Positions 48,039 to 58,076 are shown, counted from the stretch's first letter. The stretch: 64,000 bases of DNA from an uncultured Megasphaera sp. (GCA_900540735.1 UQHB01000008.1:1-64000); one strand, 5' to 3'. A program made the numbers and translations. Notes: a model not told the origin generated them from the sequence alone.

Positions 48039-48451
48039 AGTACGCATTAGAACTACAGGATGAGTTGTTTAGCCTGTTTATAATGGACGCTGAAATATGC
48101 ACATTACTAAATATCAATGACAGTACGGATATAGCTGATTGTTCCACTAAGATTCGCAGAGGGATTCAGCCTGCGAAAGTAGTCAATGATGCTCCTGATT
48201 TATTCCTGGATTATTTCGTCGTCCCAAGCTACAGCATTGATACAGGCAACTATTTAACGAACGGAACGATTCTTGAATTTGATATTTACGGGAAATATAA
48301 AGGTCAAATAGCAAAACTCTTCCGTGCTGTAAATAGAGTCTTAAAAGAAAATTATGAAGACATGCGAATCATTGCAGAAGGGAACATGGATTCCCCTGTG
48401 ACTGGTTTGTATTTATATATGTTCAGAACAAAGCCTTTAGTCAAGGCATAA
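48035..48451 (+). CDS. tail terminator protein
   Basis: 138 residues from ATG 48035 (GGAGTGGAG upstream), overlapping the previous gene by 4 nt. Alpha/beta pattern with YFVVPSYSIDTGN and ILEFDIYGKY fits the tail-terminator fold (lambda gpU-like) expected directly before the tail tube gene. Confidence 0.7.
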   Translation: MKYALELQDELFSLFIMDAEICTLLNINDSTDIADCSTKIRRGIQPAKVVNDAPDLFLDYFVVPSYSIDTGNYLTNGTILEFDIYGKYKGQIAKLFRAVNRVLKENYEDMRIIAEGNMDSPVTGLYLYMFRTKPLVKA

Positions 48452-48474
48452 TTAAAGAAAAGAGGATACAATTA

Positions 48475-49332
48475 ATGGCACAATCTAAACCATTTGTGTT
48501 GAATGGTGTAGGTAAAGCGTATGTCGCTTCTACCATCAATGGCGTTAGCCAGTTGGTTCCGTTTGGTACATTACAGGATATTAAAATTTCCTTTAGTGGC
48601 TCTACGGATAAAGTATACGGTGGCGATGGCCTATCACCTATTTACATCATCAACAAAGACCAAGATGTAACCGTAACAGCTAGTGAAGCACGGTTCAGCC
48701 TGGAACACTTAAACTTAGTCCGTGGTGCGAAGATGAGCGATACAGGTTCGTTAGTATTCGACACAGACGCACAGCTCGTTTCTGGTACAACCCTTACTAT
48801 CTCGGGGAATTTAACAACGGTTATCCCTGAGCAGACGAGCGTTATCGTATCGGACGATGACAAAGGCGAAACAAATGCCAAAACATTAGTATATGTAGCA
48901 GGCACTCCGAAAGCAGGCCAGTTCACCGTTACTACAGCAGGTAAAGTCACCTTTGGTGATACGCTTAATAACAAATACGTTTCTGTTAGTGGTTTGTATA
49001 CTGGTAACGGTACATCGGCGGCTATCACTACAGCTTCGCTTCCGTCTTTCGTAACAATCCGTCACAAATCTATGCCGATTGAAATGGATGACGGCACAAA
49101 AGTTGTTATTCACACGATTATTTACAAAGCTCGTAGTACAGGTAAACTCGACGTTGATTTCAAACGTCAGGCGGCTTCTACCTCTGACCTTGAGTTCGAA
49201 GTATTCGACAGCGGTCGTAAAGACGGTGTAGTTGTCCAAATGACACAGGAAATTATCGGCGCAGACGAAGCTACAGTTGTCAGTACTGCCGAAACAGGCA
49301 GAGGTAAAGCTGGAGAATCTGTAACAGGTTAA
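48475..49332 (+). CDS. major tail tube protein
   Basis: 285 residues. A beta-rich protein with YVASTINGVSQLVPFGTLQDIKISFSGSTDKVYG and a tube-type C-terminus. A central 90-residue insertion (GTTLTISGNLTTVIPEQTSV and so on) may be an Ig-like surface domain. Position before the chaperone frameshift gene supports the call. Confidence 0.83.
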   Translation: MAQSKPFVLNGVGKAYVASTINGVSQLVPFGTLQDIKISFSGSTDKVYGGDGLSPIYIINKDQDVTVTASEARFSLEHLNLVRGAKMSDTGSLVFDTDAQLVSGTTLTISGNLTTVIPEQTSVIVSDDDKGETNAKTLVYVAGTPKAGQFTVTTAGKVTFGDTLNNKYVSVSGLYTGNGTSAAITTASLPSFVTIRHKSMPIEMDDGTKVVIHTIIYKARSTGKLDVDFKRQAASTSDLEFEVFDSGRKDGVVVQMTQEIIGADEATVVSTAETGRGKAGESVTG

Positions 49333-49347
49333 TAGGAGGTAAGTAAT

Positions 49348-49620
49348 TTGGCATATACTAAGAAAACTTGGGCGACAGGCGATGTTATTACCGCTAATGC
49401 ACTTAACAATATGGAAAATGGTATTGCAGACGCTAGTACTCGTGCCATGACACCGGGGCCGAAAGGGGACCCGGGTGCAGCTGGTACCAAAGGTGCAGAC
49501 GGTAAATCTATTACGGCTATTACCCTTACGAAGGACGGAAGCGGTGCTATTACAGGCGGTACAGCTACGTTGTCGGATAAATCGACAATCGCTATTACTG
49601 TCACAACCGCGATTGTATAG
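49348..49620 (+). CDS. small protein with collagen-like repeats
   Basis: 90 residues from TTG 49348 (GGAGG upstream). N-terminus KTWATGDVITANALNNMENGI is common in phage fibre/appendage proteins. A short Gly-x-y tract (GPKGDPGAAGTKGADG) follows and a beta end (ITAITLTKDGSGAITGG). Probably decorates the tail tube or is a small fibre. Confidence 0.72.
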   Translation: MAYTKKTWATGDVITANALNNMENGIADASTRAMTPGPKGDPGAAGTKGADGKSITAITLTKDGSGAITGGTATLSDKSTIAITVTTAIV

Positions 49621-49633
49621 AGATTAAAAGAAG

Positions 49634-49662
49634 AGGGGGAGCGTAAAAAACTCCCCTTTTTT
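49634..49662 (+). terminator. intrinsic terminator after the tail tube module
   Basis: GGGGAG (49636-49641) pairs with CTCCCC (49651-49656) and is followed by six T. It may reduce expression of the chaperone and tape measure relative to capsid and tube. Confidence 0.85.
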
Positions 49663-49686
49663 ATTGCATTTGAAAGGATTATAGAA

Positions 49687-50127
49687 ATGGCAGATACAGA
49701 TACATTAGTACCACAAGAGAAATATGTAGGATTAGATGGGAAAGAATACAAAATATTCCCTATGAGATTGCAGGATTATGCAAAGGTAGAACGCCTTTTT
49801 AGTAAAATTGATGACCAGTTCTTATTCTTCAATATGCCTCACCCAGAAACGGATAAAGATGGCAAAATAGTAACGAAGGCAGACGGCAAGGTTAAATACG
49901 ATTATGATGCATTTAACGCTATGTGTGATTTATTCTCGATGGCACTTCATATTCCGAGACAGGAAATTTTGGAAGTCGTCGATGTTAACACAGGTGTGTT
50001 CATTTTGGATACGTACAGAGGCCTTAGTAGCCTAAAAAAAAAGATTCAGGAGATGCAGAGTCAGGAAGTATTGACAAAGTTATCGCAAGCCTTATCCAAA
50101 ACACCTCCGAAACCAGAGAAAGCATAA
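49687..50127 (+). CDS. tail assembly chaperone (G protein)
   Basis: 146 residues. LVPQEKYVGLDGKEYKIFPMRLQDYAKVERLF and the short acidic helical rest are typical of the G-type chaperone preceding a tape measure. Near its end codons AAA-AAA-AAG (50035-50043) form a slippery site for the longer product. Confidence 0.83.
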   Translation: MADTDTLVPQEKYVGLDGKEYKIFPMRLQDYAKVERLFSKIDDQFLFFNMPHPETDKDGKIVTKADGKVKYDYDAFNAMCDLFSMALHIPRQEILEVVDVNTGVFILDTYRGLSSLKKKIQEMQSQEVLTKLSQALSKTPPKPEKA

Positions 50128-50276
50128 TGCGCTATACGATTCCGCAATTGGAAGGATTAGCGGAAGCATTGTCTGATATTAATGAAGAACAAGCCCCAGA
50201 CACTAAGAAAGACGAAGAGCCTCTCACAGGGAAAGACGCAGTGAAAGGCCTTCGTAACATGGGGCTTTTACGTTAA
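49687..50276 (+). CDS. tail assembly chaperone G-T by -1 frameshift
   Basis: The heptamer A-AAA-AAG at 50037-50043 allows the -1 shift seen in most siphophage G/GT pairs. The -1 frame then reads KDSGDAESGSIDKVIASLIQ without a stop, through MRYTIPQLEGLAEAL, to TAA 50276. The fusion is about 195 residues. The short frame from ATG 50127 has no good ribosome binding site of its own, which supports frameshifting. Confidence 0.82.
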
Positions 50277-50285
50277 GGAGTATAT

Positions 50286-52850
50286 ATGGCAGAAGAACAA
50301 AATAATAGAATTGGATTTTCCGTCGATGTTACAACAGGTAAATCCGAAGAAAACCTTGATGGCGTTGTCCAAAAGATTAGCGAAGTCAAGGCAGAAATTG
50401 GTAATCTTAAGAAGCAAACCAAGGATGCTGACGAGATTAAGCTTGCGCAACTTAATGCAAGCATTCAGGATTTACAGCGGCAATTAACTAAGCTGAATTC
50501 GGTATATTCTGGATGGATTCAGAATGCGACCAATATTGACACCAAACCTATCGGTAACGTCAAGAAGCAGTTACAAGAATTACAAGATGTACTTACCAAA
50601 TGGGACGGCCAAGCGGCTACGTTTAGGAAAGATGTAGCGAGCCGTTTCTTAATTCCTAATTCTGCTGTTGACCAAGCGAAGTTGTATAAAGAAATTATGC
50701 AGCAGATTCAAGGCTTGGCTCGTGACGGCAATGTTGGCCAATTCAAGGCCACGCAAGCGATTGATTTTTTCAACACACGCTTGGTCAACGCACAGAAACA
50801 AGCGGATGTGTTGACGGCTAAAATCAATGAGCTTAAAAAGACTGCTAATGGCCTCAACACAGTCGAAGGATTCAAGAAATGGACAGCCGCAGGTGGTGGT
50901 GCTTTCCTTGAAGAGAGCATGTTGGATGTCTGGGACGGTAAATTAGATGACCGAATCAAAAAGCTTAAGAACATCAATAAAGAATTACAGGCTCTCAAAA
51001 AAGAACAGGTAGGCTTCACAGGTTCCAATAGCGAGTTTGCGTCTCTGAAAAATTTAGCCATGGAAGACGTTTCTGGCTTGGTTATCTACCTGAAACGTCA
51101 ATTAGATGCGTTGAACGCAACCTACAAGGAAACGACCAAGACCGCTAAGCAGTCCGCCAAAGACGTAATAGAAGCGTGGGGCGGTAAAGGCAGCTTTGTA
51201 GATAGCCTTGGTGATTTGGAATCGTGGCGTAAAGCGTTACGTGAATATACAAGCCTGCGTGACCAACTGAAATACACCATAGACAACTCTACAGTATCCG
51301 ACAAGACTTCCCTTGACCTTTATAAAAAGGCATTGGATGAGTTAAACGCTAGTATCATAAAGGCTAAAGCGGCGTTACATGGAGAAAGCGATACGTCTAA
51401 AGCTTCGCAAACTAAAACGTCTGCGCCTAAAGAGCCAAAGGTATCGTATGTAGGTGCGTTCAAGAAATGGAGCGGTGAAGGTAGCTTTGTAGACCAGTTT
51501 GATTACAACGGATGGAGCGACAAGATTAACCAGCTCAAGAAGATGCGTGACCAATTAGATTACGCCTTTAGTAAATCCGAAGACACGGCCACGCTCAAAA
51601 AATATAGAGCTGCCATTGATGAAATTACAGCTGCTTTAGCGAAAGCTAGAGCAGAACAATCTAAGTATAATAGCGAAATTAAAAAACAGACGCAAGAGGC
51701 CAAGCAGGCGACTGATACAACAACACAGGGAATTGAAAAGCAAATTTCCGAATACGCGAAGTTAAAACAACGGCTTGAGGATATACAAGAAAAAATCAAG
51801 AGCAACTATATTTCCAACTATGGAAAAAATGATGATTTATATGCGAAAAATTTAGCATCGTTACGAAGAGAGTATAAAGAACTGTCTAAGACACTAAATA
51901 ATGCTGAACGTCAAATGGAGTCCGTTGCCTTTAAATCAGACTTCTTAGGCAATTCTTTTGACCGTTTATATAGACGTGCAGGGTGGATTTTATCTAACTT
52001 GTTCGTTGGCGGTATATTTGGGGCAGGAGAAGTTATGTTTCAAAATATGGTTACTATGGAAAGCAGTATGGCTCAGTTCTCTCAGGTCATGGCGACAAAT
52101 GCCCATTCAGTAAATGCGTTTGGTCAAGCGTTAGGAGATTTGAATTGGGAACGTTTAGCACAAGGGTTGGATACGTCTATGTCTCAAACCATTGCATTTA
52201 GACGTGACCTCGAAATGATGAAAGATTCATTGGTAGACCTTGCTGTTAAATATGGTGAAGCAAGCCAAGACGTTATTACATCTGCTACGTTGTGGGGACG
52301 TAAATACAAAGATAACGCCACCATCCTTACGATGACAGACGCGGCCATGAAGCTTGCTGTTGCCGATAGTTTTAGCATTACAGAGGCAAACAAAAACCTT
52401 GAATCCTCTATCGTTCAATGGGGATTCCAAATTAGAAACAACAATGATGCCATGATTGTTTCTAATAAGATTATCGACTCATGGACAGCATTAGCACATA
52501 AAATGGCGTTATCTGCTCAGGATTTATCGGCGGCTAACCAGCGTGCGGCACAATCCATGAACGCCGTAGGCTTATCCTTTGATGAAGGGCAAGCGTTGAT
52601 TGCTTCTGCGTTAGCGAATACACAGCAAGCAGGTGGCGAAATTGGTAACGCCATCAAGTCCATCATGGGTTCTATTCATAGCGATAAAGCTATTAAAGAA
52701 ATCCAATCGTTAGGTATCGAAATGTATAAAACTGGCGAAAACGGAAAGAGGGAGTTCCGTGACGTTGGTGAAGTAATGATTGATTTGATGTTAAAAACAC
52801 AAGGCACGAAAGAAAACCTTGAAGACCTGCTTAAAGATATTTCTGGGGGT
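50286..52850 (+). CDS. tape measure protein, exon 1
   Basis: 855 codons with AAGGAG upstream. Long coiled-coil helices (EEQNNRIGFSVDVTTGKSEENL onward) with internal repeats: two blocks of the form AWGGKGSFVDSL and KWSGEGSFVDQF. Then a hydrophobic hinge (AGWILSNLFVGGIFGAGEVMF) and the conserved TMP core (ATLWGRKYKDNATILTMTDAAMKLAVADSF, DLSAANQRAAQSMNAVGLSFDEGQALIAS). The frame runs on 14 codons into intron sequence. It sets tail length and is ejected with DNA. Confidence 0.9.
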
Positions 52851-52972
52851 AAACGTAGCCACTTGCCCCAACCGTTAGTAATAGCGGCGTAAAAAACGAT
52901 TTTATATCGGTCAAAGACCCTGACGAGGGCGAGACCGAAGGAAACTGCATTTGCAAAATTATAAATTAACTA

Positions 52973-53086
52973 TTGCTAACCCCTTTTGCATTTGGTATAA
53001 TAGATATGAAAGAAATACTAGTGAATCTCCACTGTAAGTGAGAGGGTTTAATACAAAGAGGTCAGGCAAAAGCCTAGCCTCTTTTT
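52973..53086 (+). ncRNA. short independent transcript inside the intron
   Basis: TTGCTA (52973-52978), 17 nt, TATAAT (52996-53001) form a good promoter. A terminator AGAGG-x2-AGGC-AAAA-GCCT-x-GCCTCT-TTTT ends at 53086. The roughly 80-nt transcript could encode an 11-residue peptide (MKEILVNLHCK, no ribosome binding site) or act as RNA. Being within an intron it may be a mobile or addiction-type passenger; speculative. Confidence 0.5.
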
Positions 53087-53227
53087 AATTAAAAGGTTAG
53101 CAATGTTATTTTAAAGCTGGCTCAAAAAGTTTATGATATTGGGTGTAATAAATCGCATAGACTTAATCATATTTGTCGCGATTTTCAGCTTTTAGAAAGC
53201 GTTTATAAAAATTTTAAATAGCTCAAT

Positions 53228-53257
53228 AAAAAAGGACACCTCTAAGGGTGTCTTTTT
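53228..53257. terminator. bidirectional terminator inside the intron
   Basis: AAAAAAGGACACC and GGGTGTCTTTTT form a stem with A and T runs on both sides. It follows the antisense gene 53369-53605 on the minus strand. In the plus direction it would have to be read through during late transcription. Confidence 0.82.
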
Positions 53258-53368
53258 ATGTACAGCAAATGTAGACCTCGAACGACTGCCATAATCGGCT
53301 CTTGTGGTGACGTAAGAGTAACATACAGTCTGGCGTAGGGATAACGTTAATAGAAGCCTACGGTTTAG

Positions 53369-53605
53369 TTATTGAGAGATTATGTTGACAATAAAAATAC
53401 TAACAAGTATTACGCCTAGAATAGGCAAAATCCAAGCAAAATTAAAAAGCCTGAATATTGCGTAAAAGTAAGGGAATAAAAGCTTCCCAATACATATTAT
53501 TACTACTAAGGCAATTATATAACCCCAAATCTCTGGGATTACTAGTCCTAAAAATGCAATTATAATAGAGATACCTAATATGGCTTGGTCGGTTTTATCT
53601 AACAT
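53369..53605 (-). CDS. antisense membrane protein gene within the intron
   Basis: 78 residues on the strand opposite the tape measure gene, with AAGGAG and 7-nt spacing before the ATG. Three hydrophobic segments (ILGISIIIAFLGLVI, YIIALVVIICIGKLLF, WILPILGVILVSIFIVNII). Its 5' end overlaps the 3' part of the intron. Not recognised; it resembles small immunity or exclusion membrane proteins, which is only an inference. Confidence 0.65.
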   Translation of the reverse strand: MLDKTDQAILGISIIIAFLGLVIPEIWGYIIALVVIICIGKLLFPYFYAIFRLFNFAWILPILGVILVSIFIVNIISQ

Positions 53606-53622
53606 AAAATCTCCTTAAAACG

Positions 53623-56600
53623 AAGTGGCAATGGAATAAAGCAGGGGCATTACTCAATTTTGAAACGTACATTCAAGCTTTAAAGCTTAGTACCACATTC
53701 TTTGGCTTCACACAAGAACAGGTTGGGTTACAAATGGATACTCTTTCTCGTAGAATGGAAGGGTTGAAACAAGCATTTATCAATCTGACAACTAGTGCGG
53801 GTGGGGGGATGTTAAGCTCAGTTCTTAAACTTATTATATCAACTTTAACTTCATTGCTTGAAACGTTGAATAAATTTAATCCAGAACAGTTGACGTTTAC
53901 GGTCTTTATGAACGTCTTAATGCTAAGGGGCCCACAGTTTTTTAGCATGGTTAGTCGAATGAGGACTGTTATTTTAGACTTCGGGCGGTCTATCAGGACT
54001 GCTGGACAGATTGCTTCTACAATTAATTTGTTTACTGTGCTTGCTACTGTTGCGTTAGATGTAGCGATGGCTTTCGGTGTATTAAACTCTAAAGAAGATG
54101 ACTCAGTAAAAGCTGTTGATAACCTAAACAAGAAATTAGAGTCTCAAATAGAATTATATTCCCGTCAACAAGAGGGAACAAAGTTAATCGACAAAATGGT
54201 AGAAGCTTACCAAGAGTTGTCGAAAGAGATGGAAGGCTTAAACCAAGATACTGACGAATATAAAACGAGGTTAGCAGAACGTAACGACGTTGAATCTATC
54301 TTAATTAACATCTTAGGAGAACAACAGGAACAAGAGTTAAAAAATTCTCAATTTTCGCAAGAGGCTATTGAAGCCGTTAAACAAAAAAGAACGCAAGCAA
54401 ACAATACGCTACTAAACGAAATTGCCGAAACAAGAAAAGCTGTACAACGCCAAGTCCAAACCGTTATCGACGCAACTGCTACAAATGTGAACCAAATTGA
54501 TACACAAATAGGTTCTTGGTCTCGCCTTATAAATACCATTACTAATATGGGGTATCCTCTACAGGCTTTGAAAATTAGCTTTTATGATTTTGGTCGGGTT
54601 TGTGCTGAAGCGTTAGGAACAGTTTTTCAAGCTATCAATAAAGTAGATAGAGCGTTGGCAGATAGTCGGTTTGGTTCTTTAGCAAAGCATTTTGGTTTTA
54701 ACTTAACTGGGACATTAGGCGAGGATACTGCTCTCTATTTTCGCAATTTAGCTCATTCAATGGAAGCAAGCGAACGTGCTGTTGCTATCGAAGTAAAAGA
54801 TGATTTGAGGTTACAACTTAACGATAAGCTAAAACAGTATGGAATCAATCAAGGTGGTGTTTACGAAGGTTCTACTGACCCATTAGCACAAACACCTCTT
54901 GGTGGGTCACAGCTTAGCGACGACGCAGGTTCTGGCTCTGGTAAAGGCTCTAAAGGTAGTCGTAGCAACTCCTCTACTAAGCCTACAGGTATTGGTGGCA
55001 TCGAATTAACGATTCCAAATGAAGATAATTATATCGTTGGTAGTGGCGTAGATATTTCCCCATTTAGCCAAGACTTACGTACCAAGATGCGTGTCTTAGA
55101 CGATTGGTTTTACAAATATACTGCACAGCAATATGGTCAAGGGCAACATTTTACAGTATCTAGCGGTAATCGTCCTAATGATACAGACAGCAACCATGGT
55201 TATGGTCATGCCTTTGATGTCACAAGCAGTTTACTTAAACAGCACCCAGAATTAACACAAGCGTTGGCAAGTATGGCCTCGTATGTTGGCTTATTTAGTA
55301 TTAACGAGTACCCAGACCAAGCAGGTGCTTGGGTTCCCCATGATGGCGGTAATATTCACTTTAGTGATGTCAAGCCGGGGCAGTTAAGTGTAACTCGTGG
55401 CTCAGAAGGATTGTGGTCGCAAGATAACTCGGCTCCATCTATTTGGTCAATTCTTGGTGGGGACAAAACTGGTAATTACGTTGACAATTCTGTACAGCGT
55501 CAATTATATGACGTAATCCGTAACCTCGGTAATATTTCGCGCACAGACCAACAATCTTGGGCTGCAATGGCTTCCATCGGTTATGAATCAGCAGGTTTTA
55601 ATCCTGCGGCTGTCCAAGGTGGAGGCACAGACCCACAAGAAGACAACCTTGATGTTGGCATCGGCCTAATGCAATGGAGCGGCGCACGTAAAAAAGATTA
55701 TCTTGACTTTGCGGCTCAACGCCATAAACCTTGGTATGATTTAGCGACACAACTTGCATTTATCCAAGAAGAGTACAATAATGGCTCTGAACGTAAGTCT
55801 TGGGACGAGTTTTTTGGTCACGTAAACGGTAACGCTTGGCATGATGTTGGTGAATTCACGTCTGACGTAGAACGCGCTGACCCTGAATATGCCAATATTG
55901 ATGGTCGTGTAAAGCAATACTATTGGGATGTATCTTCGCACTATGCAAACGGTATGTCCGTGTACGATTCCAACCCTTCTAAGTCTCAACAAAAACAAAA
56001 GACTCCAGAAGAAATCGCAAAGGAACGAGCTGATTCGCTCCAGAAATACTTCGACGGCCTCAATAAAGGCCTTGACAACCTCAGTAAAATTACTGACGAA
56101 AAATACAAGGCTACCTTAGATAGTGTCGCAGAAGACCAGAAGTACTTCGGTGTAAATATTGACAACACCACGAAGCAACTCAATGCGTACAGTAATCAAA
56201 TCGCTGACACCACAGAAGTCTCCTTACAATATCATAAGGCCATTCAATCGGTTTTGTCAAGTATTAATCCAGAAGAATTTAAGCGGTATACAGGTGTAGA
56301 CTTAAATGATTTCTTTGACGCAGATTTAGCGACGAAGCAGAAGATTTTAAATAATGTCAAAAATACGTCGCAGTTGTATTTGCCAATCAAGACACAGCTC
56401 AGCGAAGTCATTACGCTCGAACAAAAGCTTCAAAGCGTAGAAGACAAAATCCATAAACAGCGCATGGAATGGGCTGATACGGAAGCAAAATTTACCCTTG
56501 GTGAGTACGATACGGAAGTTAAGAACTATCAAGACATCATTGATGAATACAATACGATTCACACTAATGATACGATTGATGATTTCCAAAAGAATTACTA

Positions 56601-57999
56601 CACGCAACAGTATTTGGAACAGCAGGCTCGTTTGCTGAAACAAAAATACGACCAAGCGCAGGAAATTATCCGTGACGCAGAAGGCCGTCCCATCAAGGAT
56701 GCAGAAGGTAATGAACGTCGCTATGGCGGCACGCCTGAACAAATCGAACAGGCTCGCTTGGCATGGCTCAAAGCGGATGCCGCTGCGAAACAGTATGCGG
56801 CTACGCTCAAGAATGACGTCAAGAAGAACATGGCGGATGTCTTTGCGTCTATCTTTGTAGATGGCAAAAAGGCTAGTGATATTCTGAAAGACTTATGGAA
56901 ACAGCTTGGCCACGATGCTTGGCAGTTATTAATCACAGGGAAAGGCACAGGTTCTCCGCTTGGGAATTTCTTGCGTAGCCTCATGGTTGGTAAACGTCAA
57001 AGCACAGTGCAAGATTTGAACAGCGCAGGGTTTGGCTATACGATGCCAGAAGTGTCAGCATGGCGTGCAGCGTCTATGCATCGTGGTGTAGGGCAAGCGG
57101 AAACGGCGGCGCAACAGCCTATACGTGGTGTAAGCTTAGAAGAATATTCACAGCCTGCGCAAGGTGTCAACTTGGATGCAGCATCGAAGCAATATGATAC
57201 AGCCACAGCGTTGCAGACTGCGTTTACGCCTATGAACCCAATGCCTGTACAAGTCATGAACCTTCCTAGTGTCGGTGGTGGAACAGCAGGTAATTTAGCG
57301 AACACCGTACAGCAAGCTACAGAAAGCTTTAAAGATTACTTGCCGAAGCCAGATATGAACTCGCTGAGTACCTTTAGCAATCTGGCAGGACAACAGGCAT
57401 ACGGCTCACAGCTTCGATTCGCAACGAATTTCAACTGGGGTACGCAAGCGGCTCTTCCGGCGTATGGTGCAGGTGCCCCCGGTGGTTCTGGTTGGGGCTC
57501 TATGGCGTTAGCGTCTAAGATTGGCTTAATTGGCATGGGCTTACCATTATTGTTCAGTTTATTCAAACACCATGCAAGCGGTGGCGAAATTGATGAACAA
57601 GAATTGGCAGTCCTTGGCGAAGGCAACAAGAAAGAATATGTCATTCCAACGGAACAGAATCGTCCTCGCGGTGTAGCCTTATGGCAGAAAGCAGGGCAAG
57701 ACCTTGGTATCCTCTCTAAGGGGACGAAGATTGCCCCTGATTTTAAAAATAAGGAAATCGCACAGAATGGCGTAGTGTCTGCGTCGGTGCGGCAACAGGC
57801 AGTCTATATGGACGAAATGAGACAGCAGAATAAGACGCTATTGAATATCTTAGCCTTCATGGCAAACAATCAGGCAAACAGCAGTGACCAAGGAAACGGA
57901 GCCACTATTGTTCAGCCTCTCGTCATGAAACAGGACATGGATATTAACTCATTTACCAAAATGTACCAGAAAGGCAAGACATATAACTATATTAAATAA
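53623..57999 (+). CDS. tape measure protein, exon 2, with two cell-wall-degrading domains
   Basis: 1458 residues; with exon 1 the protein is 2313 residues. It begins AAG-TGG at 53623; the ATG at 53734 is internal. After coiled coil and a hydrophobic region, a Gly/Ser linker (GSGSGKGSKGSRSNSS) leads to an M15/VanY-like peptidase (SSGNRPNDTDSNHGYGHAFDVT, later GGNIHFSD). A phage tail lysozyme domain follows (WAAMASIGYESAGFNPAAVQGG, VGIGLMQWSGARK), with the catalytic Glu in YESAGF. C-terminal coils and a TMP end (HHASGGEIDEQELAVLGEGNKKEYVIP) close it. The enzymes would open peptidoglycan during DNA entry. Confidence 0.9.
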   Translation, partial: KWQWNKAGALLNFETYIQALKLSTTFFGFTQEQVGLQMDTLSRRMEGLKQAFINLTTSAGGGMLSSVLKLIISTLTSLLETLNKFNPEQLTFTVFMNVLMLRGPQFFSMVSRMRTVILDFGRSIRTAGQIASTINLFTVLATVALDVAMAFGVLNSKEDDSVKAVDNLNKKLESQIELYSRQQEGTKLIDKMVEAYQELSKEMEGLNQDTDEYKTRLAERNDVESILINILGEQQEQELKNSQFSQEAIEAVKQKRTQANNTLLNEIAETRKAVQRQVQTVIDATATNVNQIDTQIGSWSRLINTITNMGYPLQALKISFYDFGRVCAEALGTVFQAINKVDRALADSRFGSLAKHFGFNLTGTLGEDTALYFRNLAHSMEASERAVAIEVKDDLRLQLNDKLKQYGINQGGVYEGSTDPLAQTPLGGSQLSDDAGSGSGKGSKGSRSNSSTKPTGIGGIELTIPNEDNYIVGSGVDISPFSQDLRTKMRVLDDWFYKYTAQQYGQGQHFTVSSGNRPNDTDSNHGYGHAFDVTSSLLKQHPELTQALASMASYVGLFSINEYPDQAGAWVPHDGGNIHFSDVKPGQLSVTRGSEGLWSQDNSAPSIWSILGGDKTGNYVDNSVQRQLYDVIRNLGNISRTDQQSWAAMASIGYESAGFNPAAVQGGGTDPQEDNLDVGIGLMQWSGARKKDYLDFAAQRHKPWYDLATQLAFIQEEYNNGSERKSWDEFFGHVNGNAWHDVGEFTSDVERADPEYANIDGRVKQYYWDVSSHYANGMSVYDSNPSKSQQKQKTPEEIAKERADSLQKYFDGLNKGLDNLSKITDEKYKATLDSVAEDQKYFGVNIDNTTKQLNAYSNQIADTTEVSLQYHKAIQSVLSSINPEEFKRYTGVDLNDFFDADLATKQKILNNVKNTSQLYLPIKTQLSEVITLEQKLQSVEDKIHKQRMEWADTEAKFTLGEYDTEVKNYQDIIDEYNTIHTNDTIDDFQKNYYTQQYLEQQARLLKQKYDQAQEIIRDAEGRPIKDAEGNERRYGGTPEQIEQARLAWLKADAAAKQYAATLKNDVKKNMADVFASIFVDGKKASDILKDLWKQLGHDAWQLLITGKGTGSPLGNFLRSLMVGKRQSTVQDLNSAGFGYTMPEVSAWRAASMHRGVGQAETAAQQPIRGVSLEEYSQPAQGVNLDAASKQYDTATALQTAFTPMNPMPVQVMNLPSVGGGTAGNLANTVQQATESFKDYLPKPDMNSLSTFSNLAGQQAYGSQLRFATNFNWGTQAALPAYGAGAPGGSGWGSMALASKIGLIGMGLPLLFSLFKHHASGGEIDEQELAVLGEGNKKEYVIPTEQNRPRGVALWQKAGQDLGILSKGTKIAPDFKNKEIAQNGVVSASVRQQAVYMDEMRQQNKTLLNILAFMANNQANSSDQGNGATIVQPLVMKQDMDINSFTKMYQKGKTYNYIK

Positions 58000-58025
58000 A
58001 TTTCTCTAAAAATTTTCCTGAAATT

Positions 58026-58065
58026 GCGCAACAAATGGGCACTTTTGGGGATTATATATAGAGGG
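58026..58065 (+). promoter_or_regulatory. late promoter element, copy 3
   Basis: 40 nt matching copies 1 and 2 at 37 or so positions (changes are TGGGC for ATGGC/ATAGC and GGGG for AGGG), ending in the invariant ATTATATATAGAGGG. It lies between the tape measure and tail-tip genes. Confidence 0.75.
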
Positions 58066-58076
58066 GTAATTTTTAC

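Larger units (their letters stand above)
52851..53622 (+). other. group I-like intron (772 nt) in the tape measure gene
   Basis: Removing it joins DISGG to KWQWNKAGALLNF in frame, restoring the usual TMP segment. Exon 1 ends in T and the intron ends in G, as for group I introns. Possible core parts are the ACCGAAGGAAACTGC stretch near 52935 and ACGACTGCC/CAGTC pairing near 53282-53328. It has no complete homing endonuclease. Instead it carries its own promoter-terminator unit, a short HTH-like remnant frame (LAQKVYDIGCNKSHRLNHICRDF, about 53113-53221) and an antisense gene. Confidence 0.72.
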
